Below, piece by piece: positions 5,175 through 5,993 of a stretch of DNA of 5,993 nucleotides (the first letter of the stretch is position 1; each line of letters opens with the position of its first letter). The DNA is taken from positions 182-6,174 of the forward strand of contig WQST01000146.1 in NCBI GenBank assembly GCA_009787745.1, written 5' to 3'. A program made the position numbers and the translations under genes. A model generated the notes under the pieces. That model saw nothing but the letters and a program-made list of their open reading frames with translations, was not told the DNA's origin and did not search any database. This DNA comes from Lachnospiraceae bacterium. GTDB lineage: Bacteria > Bacillota > Clostridia > Lachnospirales > Lachnospiraceae.

Positions 5175-5993
5175 ACAAATGCTGGAAGATTCGATTAAAA
5201 ATATACAAACAGGAGAGGTTGTTAAGGGTACTGTTATTGATGTAAAACCGGAAGAAGCAATTCTTAATATTGGCTATAAATCAGACGGCATACTGACAAA
5301 ACACGAATACACTAACGAACAAGGTGTAGACCTAACCCAAATCCTCAAAATCGGCGACACGATTGAGGTAAAGGTTCTCAAAGTCAATGACGGCGACGGA
5401 CAAGTTATCCTGACCTATAAGCGTTTAGCGGCCGACCGCGGCAACAAACGCATCGAAGAAGCGTATAATAATAAAGAAGTTTTGACCGCAACCGTATCAC
5501 AAGTTTTAGACGGCGGCTTAAGCGTTATCGTTGATGAAGTGAAAATTTTCATCCCTGCGAGTTTGGTTTCCAATACTTACGAAAAGAATTTAGCCAAGTA
5601 TGCGGGAAAAGAAATCCAATTCATCATCAGCGAATATAACCCTAAGAGAAGAAGGTATATCGGCGACCGCCGCCAGATTCTGAATGCTGAGAAAGCCGAG
5701 CTGCAAAGGCAGTTATTCGAAAGAATCGCGATCGGTGATATTATTGAAGACGGTGTTGTTAAGAACGTTACTGATTTTGGTGCATTTGTTGATATCGGCG
5801 GAGCGGACGGACTTCTGCATATTTCGGAAATGTCATGGGGACGTGTAGAAAATCCCCGTAAGCACCTTAAGTCGGGCGATGTAGTCAAGACCTTCATTAA
5901 AGACATTAACGGCAGTAAAATTGCCTTAAGCAGTAAATTCCCGGATGCCAACCCTTGGAAAGATGCCTTAGCGACATATGCCGTCGGCACTGA
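5155..5993 (+). CDS. rpsA: 30S ribosomal protein S1, 3'-truncated by window edge
   Basis: S1 binds mRNA and the 30S subunit through repeated OB-fold S1 domains and helps translation initiation. The frame is open from the ATG at 5155 to the window end: 279 codons plus two bases. Three S1 domains are visible. Domain 1 is at about residues 19-91 (GEVVKGTVIDV to GQVILTYKR). Domain 2, more divergent, is at about 107-175 (LTATVSQVLDGGLSVIV, then IFIPASLV, ending GDRRQ). Domain 3, the most canonical, is at about 192-262 (GVVKNVTDFGAFVDIGG, then GLLHISEMSW, then KIALSSK). NPW (266-268) starts the linker to a fourth domain, which would lie beyond the edge. The start is fixed by GAGGAGG 9 nt upstream, inside ispH. 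It overlaps ispH by 20 nt. Bacillota S1-like proteins commonly have four or more domains; the count here cannot be determined. Confidence 0.95.
   Translation, partial: MSELTFEQMLEDSIKNIQTGEVVKGTVIDVKPEEAILNIGYKSDGILTKHEYTNEQGVDLTQILKIGDTIEVKVLKVNDGDGQVILTYKRLAADRGNKRIEEAYNNKEVLTATVSQVLDGGLSVIVDEVKIFIPASLVSNTYEKNLAKYAGKEIQFIISEYNPKRRRYIGDRRQILNAEKAELQRQLFERIAIGDIIEDGVVKNVTDFGAFVDIGGADGLLHISEMSWGRVENPRKHLKSGDVVKTFIKDINGSKIALSSKFPDANPWKDALATYAVGT

Noticed and set aside
5577..5990. Minus-strand open frame of 137 codons opposite rpsA
   Set aside because: It lies wholly against the S1 coding sequence, its protein has no recognisable family and is rich in Ser/Leu/Pro as expected from an antisense shadow, and S1 on the + strand is certain.
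1..5993. Search for an undescribed system such as a defence island, mobile element, CRISPR array or structured RNA
   Set aside because: All but short gaps are explained by known families in a common housekeeping order; no direct repeats, integrase, transposase or repeat-spacer pattern was seen.

Overview
The window suggests a bacterium of the phylum Bacillota (Firmicutes), most likely Negativicutes or Clostridia. The main evidence is the gene order FAD-flavoprotein, cmk, ispH, rpsA, which is typical of those groups. Moderate-to-low GC, tight same-strand packing and AGGAG-type ribosome binding sites agree with it. Genus cannot be read from the sequence. All seven genes lie on the + strand; I support none on the - strand.

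Region 1 (1-672) is the 3' part of an EcsC-family gene whose start lies before the window. Region 2 (673-760) is the only obvious regulatory gap of the first half. It holds a strong sigma-A-type promoter (TTGACT, 17 nt, TAAAAT) overlapping nested inverted repeats that look like a TetR-family operator, then a clear ribosome binding site. Region 3 (761-3565) is a tight set: a TetR/AcrR regulator, an RpiR-type regulator (HTH plus SIS domain) 20 nt downstream, and a BaiN/HI0933-like FAD oxidoreductase whose longest frame overlaps the RpiR gene by 17 nt. Region 4 (3589-5993) is the housekeeping block: cytidylate kinase, IspH (last step of the MEP isoprenoid pathway) and ribosomal protein S1, which runs off the right edge. 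rpsA starts inside the last codons of ispH, in another frame, with its ribosome binding site within ispH.

The likely reading is one promoter before the TetR gene that can drive tetR-rpiR-flavoprotein-cmk, since no terminator is visible between them, plus a possible second promoter in the 77-nt gap before ispH. The TetR protein probably represses its own promoter. What the two regulators sense cannot be told from sequence. No stretch of 300 bases lacks a gene. I see no mobile element, CRISPR array, tRNA, rRNA or defence system, and I do not think the window contains a new biological system. The points most worth checking are the TetR operator, the pairing of two regulators with a flavoprotein, and the out-of-frame ispH/rpsA junction.
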